DNA of 64,000 bases from CALSMU01 sp965230225 (GTDB lineage: Bacteria > Bacteroidota > Bacteroidia > Flavobacteriales_D > Parvicellaceae): assembly GCA_965230225.1 (NCBI GenBank), contig CBDDKM010000002.1, positions 248,001 through 312,000 on the forward strand, in the 5' to 3' direction. Positions within the stretch are counted from its first letter, which is position 1. Each line of letters starts with the position of its first letter. Both the position numbers and the translations under genes were made by a program. Under the pieces are notes generated by a model that worked only from the letters and a program-made list of their open reading frames with translations, searched no databases and was not told the origin of the DNA. Shown here one piece after another: positions 44,221 to 52,508 of this stretch.

Positions 44221-45993
44221 TCAAGCCAAATTAATGATGAATTGCTGCAAATCTTCCTCCGGTTGGAGCCCTAATTTCTTTCTCAACCTCGATCGAAGTA
44301 CTTTAACAGAATCGGGAGAGATGCTTTTAATGGTGGCAATTTCTTTGGAGGAAAGTTGAAGTCTAATTAGCGAACACAATTGCTTTTCGTTATTGGTTAA
44401 ATCCGGAAAACGATTTGTCAATAATGACATAAACTCGTGGTTGACCTTATCCACATTATCCTGAAACATTTTCATGTTCTTGTTAATGATTTTATGTCCT
44501 TTCGTAAACTGTAACAGCTCCTTGTAAGTTTGATCTTCGATGGTGGATTTATGTGTTTTTAGTTTTTCTAATAGTACCTCCACAAAGTCATCTTTACGAG
44601 TAATATCAATAGCAAAATCGGTTAGGTCCTTGTTCTTATTACTCAACTCCTGAGAAAGCTGCTCACTCTTCATTTTTTGGTTCTCCAGCTCTGCTTCTTT
44701 CAGTTTGTTTTGCATTTCGGTAAGGGCCACTTTTCTTCTTTGGTCTTTTCGGTATTTAAAGAACAAGATCAGTAAAATAACCACCACAGCTCCCGATATT
44801 CCCAGAGTTAATTGCAATTGGAGAGAACTAATTCGTTCGTTGTTCTCACGTAATTGTTGTTGTAGTTCCAGCTCTTTTTGAATACGATCGGTTTGATAAC
44901 GCATAAAGTCATTTACTCGCCTATTCAACTGTTTCTCCTTCTCTATTTCCTGTTTCGCCAGTAACACTTCTCTCAAGGCCTCAATAGCCATTTGAGCATC
45001 TCCTATAGTCTCGTAATAGGACGACATGATTAAGTAATACTCAACGGTGTGTGCTTTACTATTGGCGATATAAGGTTCTACCATTTCTAATCTGGATCTT
45101 GCTCCTTCCACATTGGCCAATTTAACCTCTACCCCAGCCAAACGAATGGAATTTTGCACCCATAAAGATTGATCTGTTGGTTGAAGTACTGAATCTGCTT
45201 TGGTAAACCATTCTAATGCTTTTTCCAACTTATTTTGATCCATTTCCACCTGACCAATGTTACCTAATACAGCTCCATATAGGATACTATCTCTACGTGT
45301 GGGAGTTCTTTCCAAGAAATGATCGATGGCTTGTTGGTAATAAACTCTGGATTGCTCCTGATTGCCCTGTATGTAATAATTGTGCCCCATGTTATTGAGG
45401 CAATGCATTACCCAATTATCTCTGTTTTGTTCTTTAGCAATTTTTAATGCCTCGTGGTAATAGTAATTGGCGGAGTCAAACTCCTGCATGTCTGCAAAGA
45501 GAAAGGCGATGTTTTCTACCGGATAATAGGGATTATCCCTATCATGGCGTGTATTGATGTCTACCAGTTTTTTACGGTATTCTATGGCCAGTTCGTAAGC
45601 CCCTAGCTTAGTCAGTGCAGTTCCAATTAAACCAATCACCATAGCACTATCTTCCACCATGAGCTCTACACCCGAATACAGCACCTCTAAGGATTGATCC
45701 ATGGATTCGTTCACTCTGCCATAAGAATCGTCCATAAATGCGTGGAGAAGCTTTCCTTTTTGCTCCAGGTCTTGACGTTCAGCTCCAATGGCAGTATTTA
45801 TTCCTTTATCGGTGTATTGCCTTGCTGTTAATGAATCACCTTGCTGAAAGCAAGTGTTTCCTAGCTCAATCAACAATTCTGCTTCCTCTGCTCCGTTGGC
45901 AGATTTTAACTCGTGCTGTAAACTATCTATCCTGGCACTTTGGGCCAAAACTGAAAAGGGAACTATAAGTAATATGGTGATGAAAAAGCGCAT
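44221..45993 (-). CDS. Membrane-anchored TPR protein with C-terminal LuxR-type HTH
   Basis: 590 aa. Signal sequence (FFITILLIVPFSVLAQ), about seven TPR-like repeats (~60-340; ALEWFTKADSVLQ, AIEYRKKLVDIN), a helix (LQLTLGISGAVVVILLILFF, ~395-415), a coiled coil and a C-terminal LuxR-like HTH: LTNNEKQLCSLIRLQLSSKEIATIKSISPDSVKVLRSRLRKKLG. TPR/TM/HTH regulators of this layout occur in Bacteroidota, where periplasmic signals reach a DNA-binding tail. Target genes may be the neighbouring secreted proteins, but this is inference. A promoter-like TAAGTTTG lies 19 bp before the ATG. Confidence 0.87.
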   Translation of the reverse strand: MRFFITILLIVPFSVLAQSARIDSLQHELKSANGAEEAELLIELGNTCFQQGDSLTARQYTDKGINTAIGAERQDLEQKGKLLHAFMDDSYGRVNESMDQSLEVLYSGVELMVEDSAMVIGLIGTALTKLGAYELAIEYRKKLVDINTRHDRDNPYYPVENIAFLFADMQEFDSANYYYHEALKIAKEQNRDNWVMHCLNNMGHNYYIQGNQEQSRVYYQQAIDHFLERTPTRRDSILYGAVLGNIGQVEMDQNKLEKALEWFTKADSVLQPTDQSLWVQNSIRLAGVEVKLANVEGARSRLEMVEPYIANSKAHTVEYYLIMSSYYETIGDAQMAIEALREVLLAKQEIEKEKQLNRRVNDFMRYQTDRIQKELELQQQLRENNERISSLQLQLTLGISGAVVVILLILFFKYRKDQRRKVALTEMQNKLKEAELENQKMKSEQLSQELSNKNKDLTDFAIDITRKDDFVEVLLEKLKTHKSTIEDQTYKELLQFTKGHKIINKNMKMFQDNVDKVNHEFMSLLTNRFPDLTNNEKQLCSLIRLQLSSKEIATIKSISPDSVKVLRSRLRKKLGLQPEEDLQQFIINLA

Positions 45994-46012
45994 TGTGGCA
46001 AAATGCTTTAGA

Positions 46013-46020
46013 CAAACTTA
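46013..46020 (-). promoter_or_regulatory. Promoter element TAAGTTTG (minus strand)
   Basis: TAAGTTTG fits TAnnTTTG, 19 bp before the ATG at 45993; no -33 element was found. Confidence 0.4.
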
Positions 46021-46142
46021 ATGGAATTTTTGGACTTGGCTTGCTCTTCTGTTTAATGAAACTATTAACCAGCTATATATACGCAGGTCCTCCGGCATTG
46101 ATCGGAGGCTTTATGAAGTGGATGAATAATTGGATTTATAAC

Positions 46143-46562
46143 TTATTGATAAATTGGATACTCATCGTTAATGTCAAATGAATATTCATTGCCTTCCTTT
46201 ATTACCAATATAAAGTTGTGATAATCCCTTAGTTTCAACGACTCTCGAATTATGGTGTCACAATAATTTATTTCAATTTTATGATTTCCTTTTGTTGTTA
46301 GCACAGAATCCAATTCATATCTAAAGGAAGAAACTACATAATCATCAAAAACAATTTCATTATCAATTCTCACCATAATTTTTGTGCTATCTCCACACCT
46401 TACTTCATCGCCAAATAAACATACAGTATTATCCAAAATAAGTCTTACTTCACATTCTTCATCTACTGAACATCCCGTAGTAAATACCAGTAATACAAAA
46501 ACCAAGTATAAATCACTTATTAATTGTTTTATATAACTAATATTTTGAATAACTTCTTTCAT
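46143..46562 (-). CDS. Lipoprotein of unknown function
   Basis: 139 aa. A long hydrophobic N-terminus ends in a lipobox-like FTTGCSVDEEC. The rest is a compact beta-rich, acidic domain (VRLILDNTVCLFGDEVRCGDSTKIMVRIDNEIVFDDYVV). No family is recognised. It follows a TPR gene by 29 bp on the same strand and could be an orphan immunity or surface protein. Confidence 0.55.
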   Translation of the reverse strand: MKEVIQNISYIKQLISDLYLVFVLLVFTTGCSVDEECEVRLILDNTVCLFGDEVRCGDSTKIMVRIDNEIVFDDYVVSSFRYELDSVLTTKGNHKIEINYCDTIIRESLKLRDYHNFILVIKEGNEYSFDINDEYPIYQ

Positions 46563-46591
46563 GTAGAATTTCCGAAGAGGAATAACTAATG

Positions 46592-47449
46592 TTAATCTTT
46601 ATTTTTTTGTTGTAAACAACTAACTTTTAACTCTTCCAAGTTTTTTTCTCCCCATACATTAACAAAATTATTTTTTAATGCATTTTCATAATCCATACAT
46701 GCTTTATCTAACTCTCCTAGACTTAAAAAGATCAGTCCTCTATTCCTATACGACCAAGGATTTGTAGGCTCATTTGAAATCGATTTATTAGCTATCTTTA
46801 AAGCTTTGTTTTTCTTGTTCACCTTTAAATAGGTATAGCTTAAATTATTCAAGATTACCACATTTTCTGGATATAATTCATTTGCCTTCTCCAGATATTC
46901 CTTAGATTTTGAATAATTCTCCTTTAATATATAAACATATGAAATCCCCGCTAAACCATCCTTATAAACCGGGTTACACTCTAATGATCTCTCATAGTAT
47001 TTGGTAGCAGAATCAATATTATCAAAAACATAAGTATTTGCTAGATTACAATATGTAGTATCCTTAGGTGCACCTAAGGAAATTGATAACAAATAAGACT
47101 TTTTAGCATTTTTTATATCTCCTAAATCACTAAATGCGTTGCCCATTTGAAAGGGATATTTATAATTCGTTCCATCTATTTTTTGAGCCACGATAAAATC
47201 CTTTATTGACTCTAGCTTTTTACCCATACGAAATTTGGCAAGCCCTCTCCCAAAATAATACAAATCATGGGTAGGCCGAATATTAATCAGAGAATCATAA
47301 ATACTAATTGCATTTTGAAATTGATTAGACTGACTATATATCACCGCTTGCTCATATAATCTCTTCTCAATGGTCGTATCCACCTTTTGTGAATATATTA
47401 GACCAGGAAAGACAAGAATTACCCAAAAGTATATTATTCTACTGTTCAT
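46592..47449 (-). CDS. Exported TPR protein
   Basis: 285 aa with signal peptide IIYFWVILVFPGLIYSQ and at least six TPR-like helix pairs (AISIYDSLINIRPTHDLYYFGRGLAKFRMGKKLESIKD; SIKDFIVAQ; KNAKKSYLLSISLG; ATKYYERSLECNPVYKDGLAGISYVYILKENYSKSKEYLEKANELYPENVVILNNLSYTYLKVNKKNKALKIANKSISNEPTNPWSYRNRGLIFLSLGELDKACMDYENAL is the clearest run). Function unknown. It is 6 bp from the upstream 65-aa gene, suggesting one operon with the transposase-adjacent genes. Confidence 0.75.
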   Translation of the reverse strand: MNSRIIYFWVILVFPGLIYSQKVDTTIEKRLYEQAVIYSQSNQFQNAISIYDSLINIRPTHDLYYFGRGLAKFRMGKKLESIKDFIVAQKIDGTNYKYPFQMGNAFSDLGDIKNAKKSYLLSISLGAPKDTTYCNLANTYVFDNIDSATKYYERSLECNPVYKDGLAGISYVYILKENYSKSKEYLEKANELYPENVVILNNLSYTYLKVNKKNKALKIANKSISNEPTNPWSYRNRGLIFLSLGELDKACMDYENALKNNFVNVWGEKNLEELKVSCLQQKNKD

Positions 47450-47455
47450 ATTCTA

Positions 47456-47653
47456 TTAATTGTTCTTTAAAATATTTTCTACTGCTTTCAACCAATCATT
47501 CCAGGCAGCTGAGTCCATGGTGTCTCCATCCTCTTCCATCGTCATACCTCCTAAAAAACCTCCAAGATCATCAGAATTAGTTCTGAAGTATAATTGTTCT
47601 AAATATTCAAACATAGCTAAGTAAGCTTCCTTTACCGTTAGTTTATCATTCAT
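47456..47653 (-). CDS. Small acidic protein, immunity-like
   Basis: 65 aa: ...AYLAMFEYLEQLYFRTNSDDLGGFLGGMTMEEDGDTMDSAAWNDWLKAVENIL. The order of an aromatic helix, SDDLGGFLGGM and a WNDWLKAVE tail is one I associate with small proteins found near polymorphic-toxin genes, but I cannot name the family with certainty. It is 9 bp from the transposase stop and 6 bp from the TPR gene. A nearby Rhs toxin module makes an immunity role plausible, though not shown. Confidence 0.5.
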   Translation of the reverse strand: MNDKLTVKEAYLAMFEYLEQLYFRTNSDDLGGFLGGMTMEEDGDTMDSAAWNDWLKAVENILKNN

Positions 47654-47662
47654 CCCTCTAAG

Positions 47663-48358
47663 TTAATTATTCCGTATTATTCTTTTAGATTCAGAGTCAT
47701 TCAAACCTCCCCAAAAATAAATGCCCAATACTGCTTTCAGCATTAACTCCTTTTTTGATCCACATATAGTCCTTCTATTTAATCTTTTAACGTGAGTACG
47801 AATAGTTAAATTCTTTCTCTCTATATGATTGGTCCCTCTTTTTCCTACTTGATGAATCTCTTTAGGAATTAATGAAGTATAAGTTCTGTAACCATCTGTA
47901 ATTATTTTTCTTGCTGAAGCCAATAATAACGTATCAACCACTTTACTCAAGTTTCCCTTGTTTCTACTTCCAACAATAAAATCAACCACTTCTCCTGTTT
48001 TTCTGTCTAAAGCATAAGCTATACACACTCTTCTTTTTTTATTACCAATGTAAGTGTGCATTTCATCTATCTCATACTCTCGCCCTATTTTTATGGTTGG
48101 TCGGCTTAACTCTCTACTTATTTTTAATATCCTCGATGATACCGTATTTGTAGAAATGTTTAATAACCTGGAAATGCTTCTGGTTCCACAGCCTTCTTTT
48201 AGCAGAGCAATAATTTGACTATCTGTGCTCGAATAGCAGGCGTAATTCACATATTCGTTTTGCATGGTCGTTCCACATGTTTTGCAACGATATCTTTGAA
48301 TTCCTGTTTTAGATTTACCGTACTTTATCACAGTTCCTTCACACCTACTACACTTCAT
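47663..48358 (-). CDS. IS1-family transposase, single reading frame
   Basis: 231 aa, the length of the fused InsA-InsB' product of IS1. The N-terminal zinc ribbon (CSRCEGTVIKYGKSKTGIQRYRCKTCG) and HTH are followed by the DDE domain: EIDEMHTYIGNKKRRVCIAYALDRKTGEVVDF, ITDGYRTY and HIERKNLTIRTHVKRLNRRT. In classical IS1 these come from two frames joined by a -1 shift; here one frame suffices. Inverted repeats were not found, and only 9 bp separate its stop from the next gene, so the element may be truncated or fixed in place. Orientation is the same as the genes downstream. Confidence 0.9.
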   Translation of the reverse strand: MKCSRCEGTVIKYGKSKTGIQRYRCKTCGTTMQNEYVNYACYSSTDSQIIALLKEGCGTRSISRLLNISTNTVSSRILKISRELSRPTIKIGREYEIDEMHTYIGNKKRRVCIAYALDRKTGEVVDFIVGSRNKGNLSKVVDTLLLASARKIITDGYRTYTSLIPKEIHQVGKRGTNHIERKNLTIRTHVKRLNRRTICGSKKELMLKAVLGIYFWGGLNDSESKRIIRNN

Positions 48359-48476
48359 CTCTTTTATTGTTTAGATTGATGGTTTTTGTGATCGTCACAT
48401 GTTAAAATGAAACATGCTGTATAGTAATAGCTACACTGAAAATCGCATCAAATATGCTCGATATATATTGCGCTTG

Positions 48477-48494
48477 TCCCGATAACTATCGGGA
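48477..48494. repeat. Palindrome TCCCGATA-AC-TATCGGGA
   Basis: Eight-base arms identical to those of the palindrome inside the tRNA repeats (37272, 37412), here beside the IS1-like gene. Confidence 0.65.
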
Positions 48495-48582
48495 ACTACG
48501 CGCAGGAATATACTTCATTTTTCCACCAACACTTTTGATACACGTGGAACGACTTTTCCTCGTTAGAGACCTTTTAAGAACA

Positions 48583-48617
48583 TAAAAAAGGCCTAAGAAT
48601 ACTTAGGCCTATCTAAT
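48583..48617. terminator. Hairpin terminator
   Basis: AGGCCTAAG-AATA-CTTAGGCCT is a perfect 9-bp stem preceded by A tracts; it may end transcription from the right (minus strand) or isolate the IS1 module. Confidence 0.6.
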
Positions 48618-48992
48618 ATTTTTCGTTTTTACAGTTTTTGAATTTCCTAAAAATTGATTTTCAATAACTTACAAAAATCAAATTAAAAACCAACTCTTTT
48701 GATACGTTACCGCGAAAGCATCAGGAAATTGAGCATTTAAGATTTACTTTATATATTTTACTTGAAGGTTACTTATAGATTACTTAAGGGATTATAAACC
48801 TCCTACAAACCAATGAAAACAACACTTCCAGAAAAACACCTAACAAGCCAAGGTGTCAATATGGACAATCCAGCTTGTCAAAAATGCAATTCAGGTTGTC
48901 AATGAAGCAATTTGGATGATTTTGGTATAATGATAACTACAAATTATACTGATAAATAGCTTCGTCTATTAATGTACAAACCTATGAACATA

Positions 48993-49040
48993 AAAAAACC
49001 CGCTCTAAGAACGGGCTTTAGTTTTATTTTTGATTTGGTT
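48993..49040. repeat. 48-bp segment shared with 62234-62281 (terminator after the Rhs module)
   Basis: The 48 bp, including CCCG...CGGG stem and A/T tracts, are identical to 62234-62281. Here it overlaps the last 17 bases of the candidate immunity gene (its stop codon is inside). In both places it lies just after a toxin-immunity cassette. Confidence 0.85.
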
Positions 49041-49857
49041 CTGGATAAATATCATGATTTCCCCACATGTTAATCGGATAGGTATAATTAAAATACTTTG
49101 TTAACAAAGTAGAATAATCAGTTGTATCAAAATAATTAGACAATTCTTCAAAAGTTATTTTATCTGACAAATTATAGTCAATGCTCTTAGAATATTCTCC
49201 AATATACTTACCTGAAGAATTATAACTGAACTTACTTTTATATTCTGAATACCCACGATGTAACTTAATTCCGTACAATGGTTTCATTGAAATATCAACT
49301 TCAATTATCTCATTAACACTAGATAAATCCGACTTCCCGTAAAAATCAAAATAGTACATCCGATTCGCAACTAAGTCTAAAATGAACAAATTGTTACTCA
49401 CAGAATTATTCTTTTTAAATGGAACTAATACAAAATTATCATCCTCCAAATAATAGAAATACAACTTCAACTCTTCAATTTGTGAATCTTTATTAAAAAA
49501 AGAACATGATTGTACGTAACCACTCGTTTCATCATTTTCTTGTAACACTTGATAAGTATTATTAAAGAGTTGGGGCATTTCTTGTCTAGGAGTCATCAAC
49601 GGTAACGAATATACTTCTTGAATAACTCCCTTTTTCAGATCACAGTTCTTTACATAAACTTCAAAATCAATAACTCGAGCTTGGTTCAATAGGGCATATA
49701 TAGAACTATCCATTACTATCTCATAAGAATTCTCATTTCTTCTTTCAGTTTTCAAATTATCAGAAAATTCATCTTCAACATTATGATTACTCTCCATGCT
49801 ATTGCACGAATAGCTATTTACCACAATAAATATTAATCCTAGAATTCCGTATCTCAT
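49024..49857 (-). CDS. Lipoprotein, candidate immunity protein for the adjacent Rhs toxin
   Basis: 277 aa. The lipobox VNSYSCNSM predicts a lipoprotein. The mature protein is mixed alpha/beta (DLVANRMYYFDFYGKSDLSSVNEIIEVDISMKPLYGIKLHRGYSEYKSKF) and has no known family to me. It is 5 bp downstream of the Rhs module on the same strand, the usual spot for an immunity gene, and the module ends at the shared 48-bp segment. Lipid anchoring would put it in the periplasm or on the outer membrane, suited to block an incoming effector. Function is inferred from position only. Confidence 0.6.
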   Translation of the reverse strand: MRYGILGLIFIVVNSYSCNSMESNHNVEDEFSDNLKTERRNENSYEIVMDSSIYALLNQARVIDFEVYVKNCDLKKGVIQEVYSLPLMTPRQEMPQLFNNTYQVLQENDETSGYVQSCSFFNKDSQIEELKLYFYYLEDDNFVLVPFKKNNSVSNNLFILDLVANRMYYFDFYGKSDLSSVNEIIEVDISMKPLYGIKLHRGYSEYKSKFSYNSSGKYIGEYSKSIDYNLSDKITFEELSNYFDTTDYSTLLTKYFNYTYPINMWGNHDIYPEPNQK

Positions 49858-49862
49858 ATAAT

Positions 49863-51542
49863 CTACAACTTTGGTGAATAATCATCAGAAGGGTCATTTC
49901 CTTCTGGAGCGGTATACACTTCTTTTATATCTCCATTAAATTTCACATTCAAATTTAGTTTTTTCTGAATAAACTCAGCATCCCCATTAGTAACTACCGT
50001 TTTAGTAAATCCTCCTTTTTGCCATTGGTGAGGAGCTACAATCTCTCCAAGCAAACTAAATCTCCTTCCTCCATCTCTGTTCATATATAAACTTCCTGTT
50101 CCTTTTTCACCAAAGAAAAACCTTGAAAGAGTCATTGATAAATTTTTATCAACTCCAGAATGACATGATGCTATCACAACCGAAGCATTATGGTCTAAAT
50201 AACCTGATATATTCGAATATGCATCCAATGTCCTATATCTTAAACTCTTTGACCCAACTCTTTCCTGTTGATCATATTCACCTGCCATATACCAAGCAAA
50301 ATCATACGCCTTTAATTTAACATGACCAAAATCCTCCTTAAATGCGTTAGCAAGTGCATCATCCCACCAGATAACACCTATCCATTGTTCATTACTTTGA
50401 TACCAGCCTCCACCACCATGGCTATGCATAATTAGATTATTTATCTTTTTATTATCCTTACCATAGTTATTATCTAACCACTCAGAAGCTTCTTCCAATC
50501 GATTAACAAAAATATAATCCCAATTAGAATCGAAAAGGTTAGTATAATCATCCAACCCAAATAGTTTTGGGTTACTTTCAATATTAATAATTTGCACATT
50601 ACCAGTCCCTTTGTAATTACTCCTTTTTAGGTTTTTCAAATCAGATAGTACAGTATTAGTATTCTGCCCATCTCCCATCATTCCAGGAGAGCTAGGTTCT
50701 CCATCAGCTCCAGATGGATCAGCCCAATAAATTGGGTTATTATCAAACCCATTGTATGGACTCATATGCGGATGAACAACCGGATCCAAACTCAACCATC
50801 TACCCAACCTAGGATCATATTGTCTAAACTGAGTAGTGAAAGAGTTTCCTTGTCCTTTCACTTCATCATCCTTCTCCATACCATTGAACCCATAACGGTA
50901 GTTTTCACTGGATGCGTGGCGGTTTGGCATTTCCATACCAAATGGGTAGTAGTCGGAGTAAGACTGTACATCTGGCTCGTAGTAGTCTACAATGGCATCT
51001 GTACCTGTAATTAGCTCATAGTCTCCTGCACTTGGTGTATAGTAGTATACATCTAATCCAGAGTCGTAAGAGTAATCTTCTGTTGTTCCACCTACATAGC
51101 TGTACTTTTTGGTATCCATAGCTAGCTTCTTATCAGACACTACTGCTAGTACGTTTCCTAAGTGGTTAGAAAGCTCGTACTTCTTGTTCCCCACTTCTCT
51201 CTGGTAGAATCCAAAGTCTTCTTCGGTTCCTTCGTCAGTTTCGGTAATGTCATAATCGTCAAACCACCCATCAGAAGTGTAACTACTTACTTCCATTCTA
51301 CGGTAATAAATCATCTCATCGTGGTCTTTTAACCCTTCTCTACTACTTCCGTAAATTGGATGATCCATCAGTTTAGTGGTTTCTTTAATGTCTCCTGCTG
51401 CTACTTCTTCGTAAGTAGTTTTATAGGTAGCCATTGGAGTTCCTGATGCATCCATTACATAGTGGGTAATGGTCCAACCTTCCTGATTGGTTACTGCTCC
51501 ACTTTCTCTGTCTTTGGCCACCTTCATTACACGGTTGCCCAT
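49863..51542 (-). CDS. Displaced Rhs 3' module with caspase-clan-like C-terminal domain
   Basis: 559 aa. The first ~270 residues are Rhs core (MGNRVMKV, HLGNVLAVVSDKKL, YYPFGMEMPNRH, YRYGFNGMEKDDEVKGQG, QYDPRLGRWLSLDPV, NNPIYWADPSGAD) and are nearly identical to the second module at 62496. The C-terminal tip (~275-559) is unrelated to it: LIMHSHGGGG (His about 373/375) and VVIASCHSGV (Cys about 460) recall the His-Cys dyad of clan CD peptidases, so a protease-like toxin is possible. The start at ATG 51542 has two stop codons upstream and no Rhs sequence, so the 5' part is missing and this copy is probably silent or orphaned. Confidence 0.8.
   Translation of the reverse strand: MGNRVMKVAKDRESGAVTNQEGWTITHYVMDASGTPMATYKTTYEEVAAGDIKETTKLMDHPIYGSSREGLKDHDEMIYYRRMEVSSYTSDGWFDDYDITETDEGTEEDFGFYQREVGNKKYELSNHLGNVLAVVSDKKLAMDTKKYSYVGGTTEDYSYDSGLDVYYYTPSAGDYELITGTDAIVDYYEPDVQSYSDYYPFGMEMPNRHASSENYRYGFNGMEKDDEVKGQGNSFTTQFRQYDPRLGRWLSLDPVVHPHMSPYNGFDNNPIYWADPSGADGEPSSPGMMGDGQNTNTVLSDLKNLKRSNYKGTGNVQIINIESNPKLFGLDDYTNLFDSNWDYIFVNRLEEASEWLDNNYGKDNKKINNLIMHSHGGGGWYQSNEQWIGVIWWDDALANAFKEDFGHVKLKAYDFAWYMAGEYDQQERVGSKSLRYRTLDAYSNISGYLDHNASVVIASCHSGVDKNLSMTLSRFFFGEKGTGSLYMNRDGGRRFSLLGEIVAPHQWQKGGFTKTVVTNGDAEFIQKKLNLNVKFNGDIKEVYTAPEGNDPSDDYSPKL
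50703..51412 (-). repeat. Rhs core segment shared with 63291-64000
   Basis: The 710 bp align to the second Rhs module with no net indels (offset 12588). Identity looks complete from about 51181 to 51412, with scattered mostly synonymous changes below about 51180, and ends where the toxin tips begin. Confidence 0.85.
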
Positions 51543-51662
51543 GTTACTCTACTAGATTGTTTGCAGCTTGTTGAATCTCTGCCCGTTAAGAGGTTACTTT
51601 TCAGTGGTAGTATTGGGCATTCAGAAGTGTTTGGGCAATTTAAGCAGTTGGTTTAAGAAAAT

Positions 51663-52508
51663 CTAGCAAAATGGGTGGTTTTGAAGTACGATGGTTTGTA
51701 GCTGTCTCACATCTTTCCTTCTGTAGCTTTCTGTACTTGAAATAAAGCGATGTCCGGCATTGTATTGAACTTGCCTTAGGTTTTCATGCTGTAGCCAATT
51801 GATGATCACAGATTGCCTTATTTGCCTTACACTGTCAAACCTTGGTACTTCCTTCAGCGCATTCACCATCTTTCTTACTATTCCTTTGTAGTCTTTACCT
51901 CCTTTGAATGTTTGAAACAGTAGTGTGGTAGATGGGTACTTTTGCTTTCTACACCTGCTTTTGTGTTGGATCAGTTCCATGATCTGAAGTGGATGAATTG
52001 GCAGACTTCGATCATTACTTCTCATACTTCCTACAATATGAATCTTTGCTTTGTTCACATCTATCTGGGCAAGGGTTTGTCGTGGGAGTTCAGAGGTGGT
52101 AATTCCCTGAAAGATGAACAGCCCTGCAAGAATCTTATCTCGCTTCTCAAGTAAGCTGCTATTTGGGATTGTTAAGTACATCTCTTCCAACTCTTGTGGT
52201 GTTAGCATTCCTTTTCTCACTTTCTTCTTCTCTCCCCTAACCTTAATGGCTACAAATGGGCAGGTAGTTTGATGGAAATTGAAGTAGTGCTTTAAGTGTG
52301 GAATGCAGAGGTTGATTGTCAGGGGTTGTAAGTGGCATTCTTCCTGTAGGTAGCTGATGTATTCAACAGCATTTTGGTAAGTCATGGTGTCTATGTTTAG
52401 CTGTTGCTGCTCAAGCCATTTATTGAACCTTTCAATCTTGTACATCGCTCCTTGGATGCTGGTTTGGGTGTAGCCTTGTTTTTCCAGGTACTCTTCAAAT
52501 GTTTTCAT
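51663..52508 (-). CDS. Degenerate tyrosine recombinase (integrase-like)
   Basis: 281 aa with a SAM-like N-terminal domain (YTQTSIQGAMYKIERFNKWLEQQ) and a catalytic-like domain (MLTPQELEEMYLTIPN ... QVQYNAGHRFISSTESYRR). The first catalytic Arg that normally sits in TGLRxSEL is replaced (QGITTSEL), and the HxxR motif reads RQIRQSVIINWL without the His; the late His and Tyr remain. So it probably does not cleave DNA alone. It overlaps the active recombinase by 4 bp (ATGA), the arrangement of a two-subunit integrase, with this chain as architectural partner. Confidence 0.82.
   Translation of the reverse strand: MKTFEEYLEKQGYTQTSIQGAMYKIERFNKWLEQQQLNIDTMTYQNAVEYISYLQEECHLQPLTINLCIPHLKHYFNFHQTTCPFVAIKVRGEKKKVRKGMLTPQELEEMYLTIPNSSLLEKRDKILAGLFIFQGITTSELPRQTLAQIDVNKAKIHIVGSMRSNDRSLPIHPLQIMELIQHKSRCRKQKYPSTTLLFQTFKGGKDYKGIVRKMVNALKEVPRFDSVRQIRQSVIINWLQHENLRQVQYNAGHRFISSTESYRRKDVRQLQTIVLQNHPFC

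Larger units (their letters stand above)
48359..49023. other. Accessory gap with terminator and palindrome, no clear gene
   Basis: About 665 bp. It contains the palindrome at 48477-48494, a strong hairpin at 48583-48617 and the first part of the 48-bp repeat at 48993. No ORF over 60 codons is credible; the spacing of mostly AT-rich sequence suggests junction debris. Confidence 0.7.

Noticed and set aside
47663..48358. Inverted repeats of the IS1-like element
   Set aside because: I compared both flanks by eye and found no matching terminal repeats or target duplication, so the element boundaries are not annotated.
48813..48905. 30-codon ORF with a Cys-rich end (ACQKCNSGCQ)
   Set aside because: No clear ribosome site, no family and chance is likely at this length; kept only as a note for small-peptide searches.
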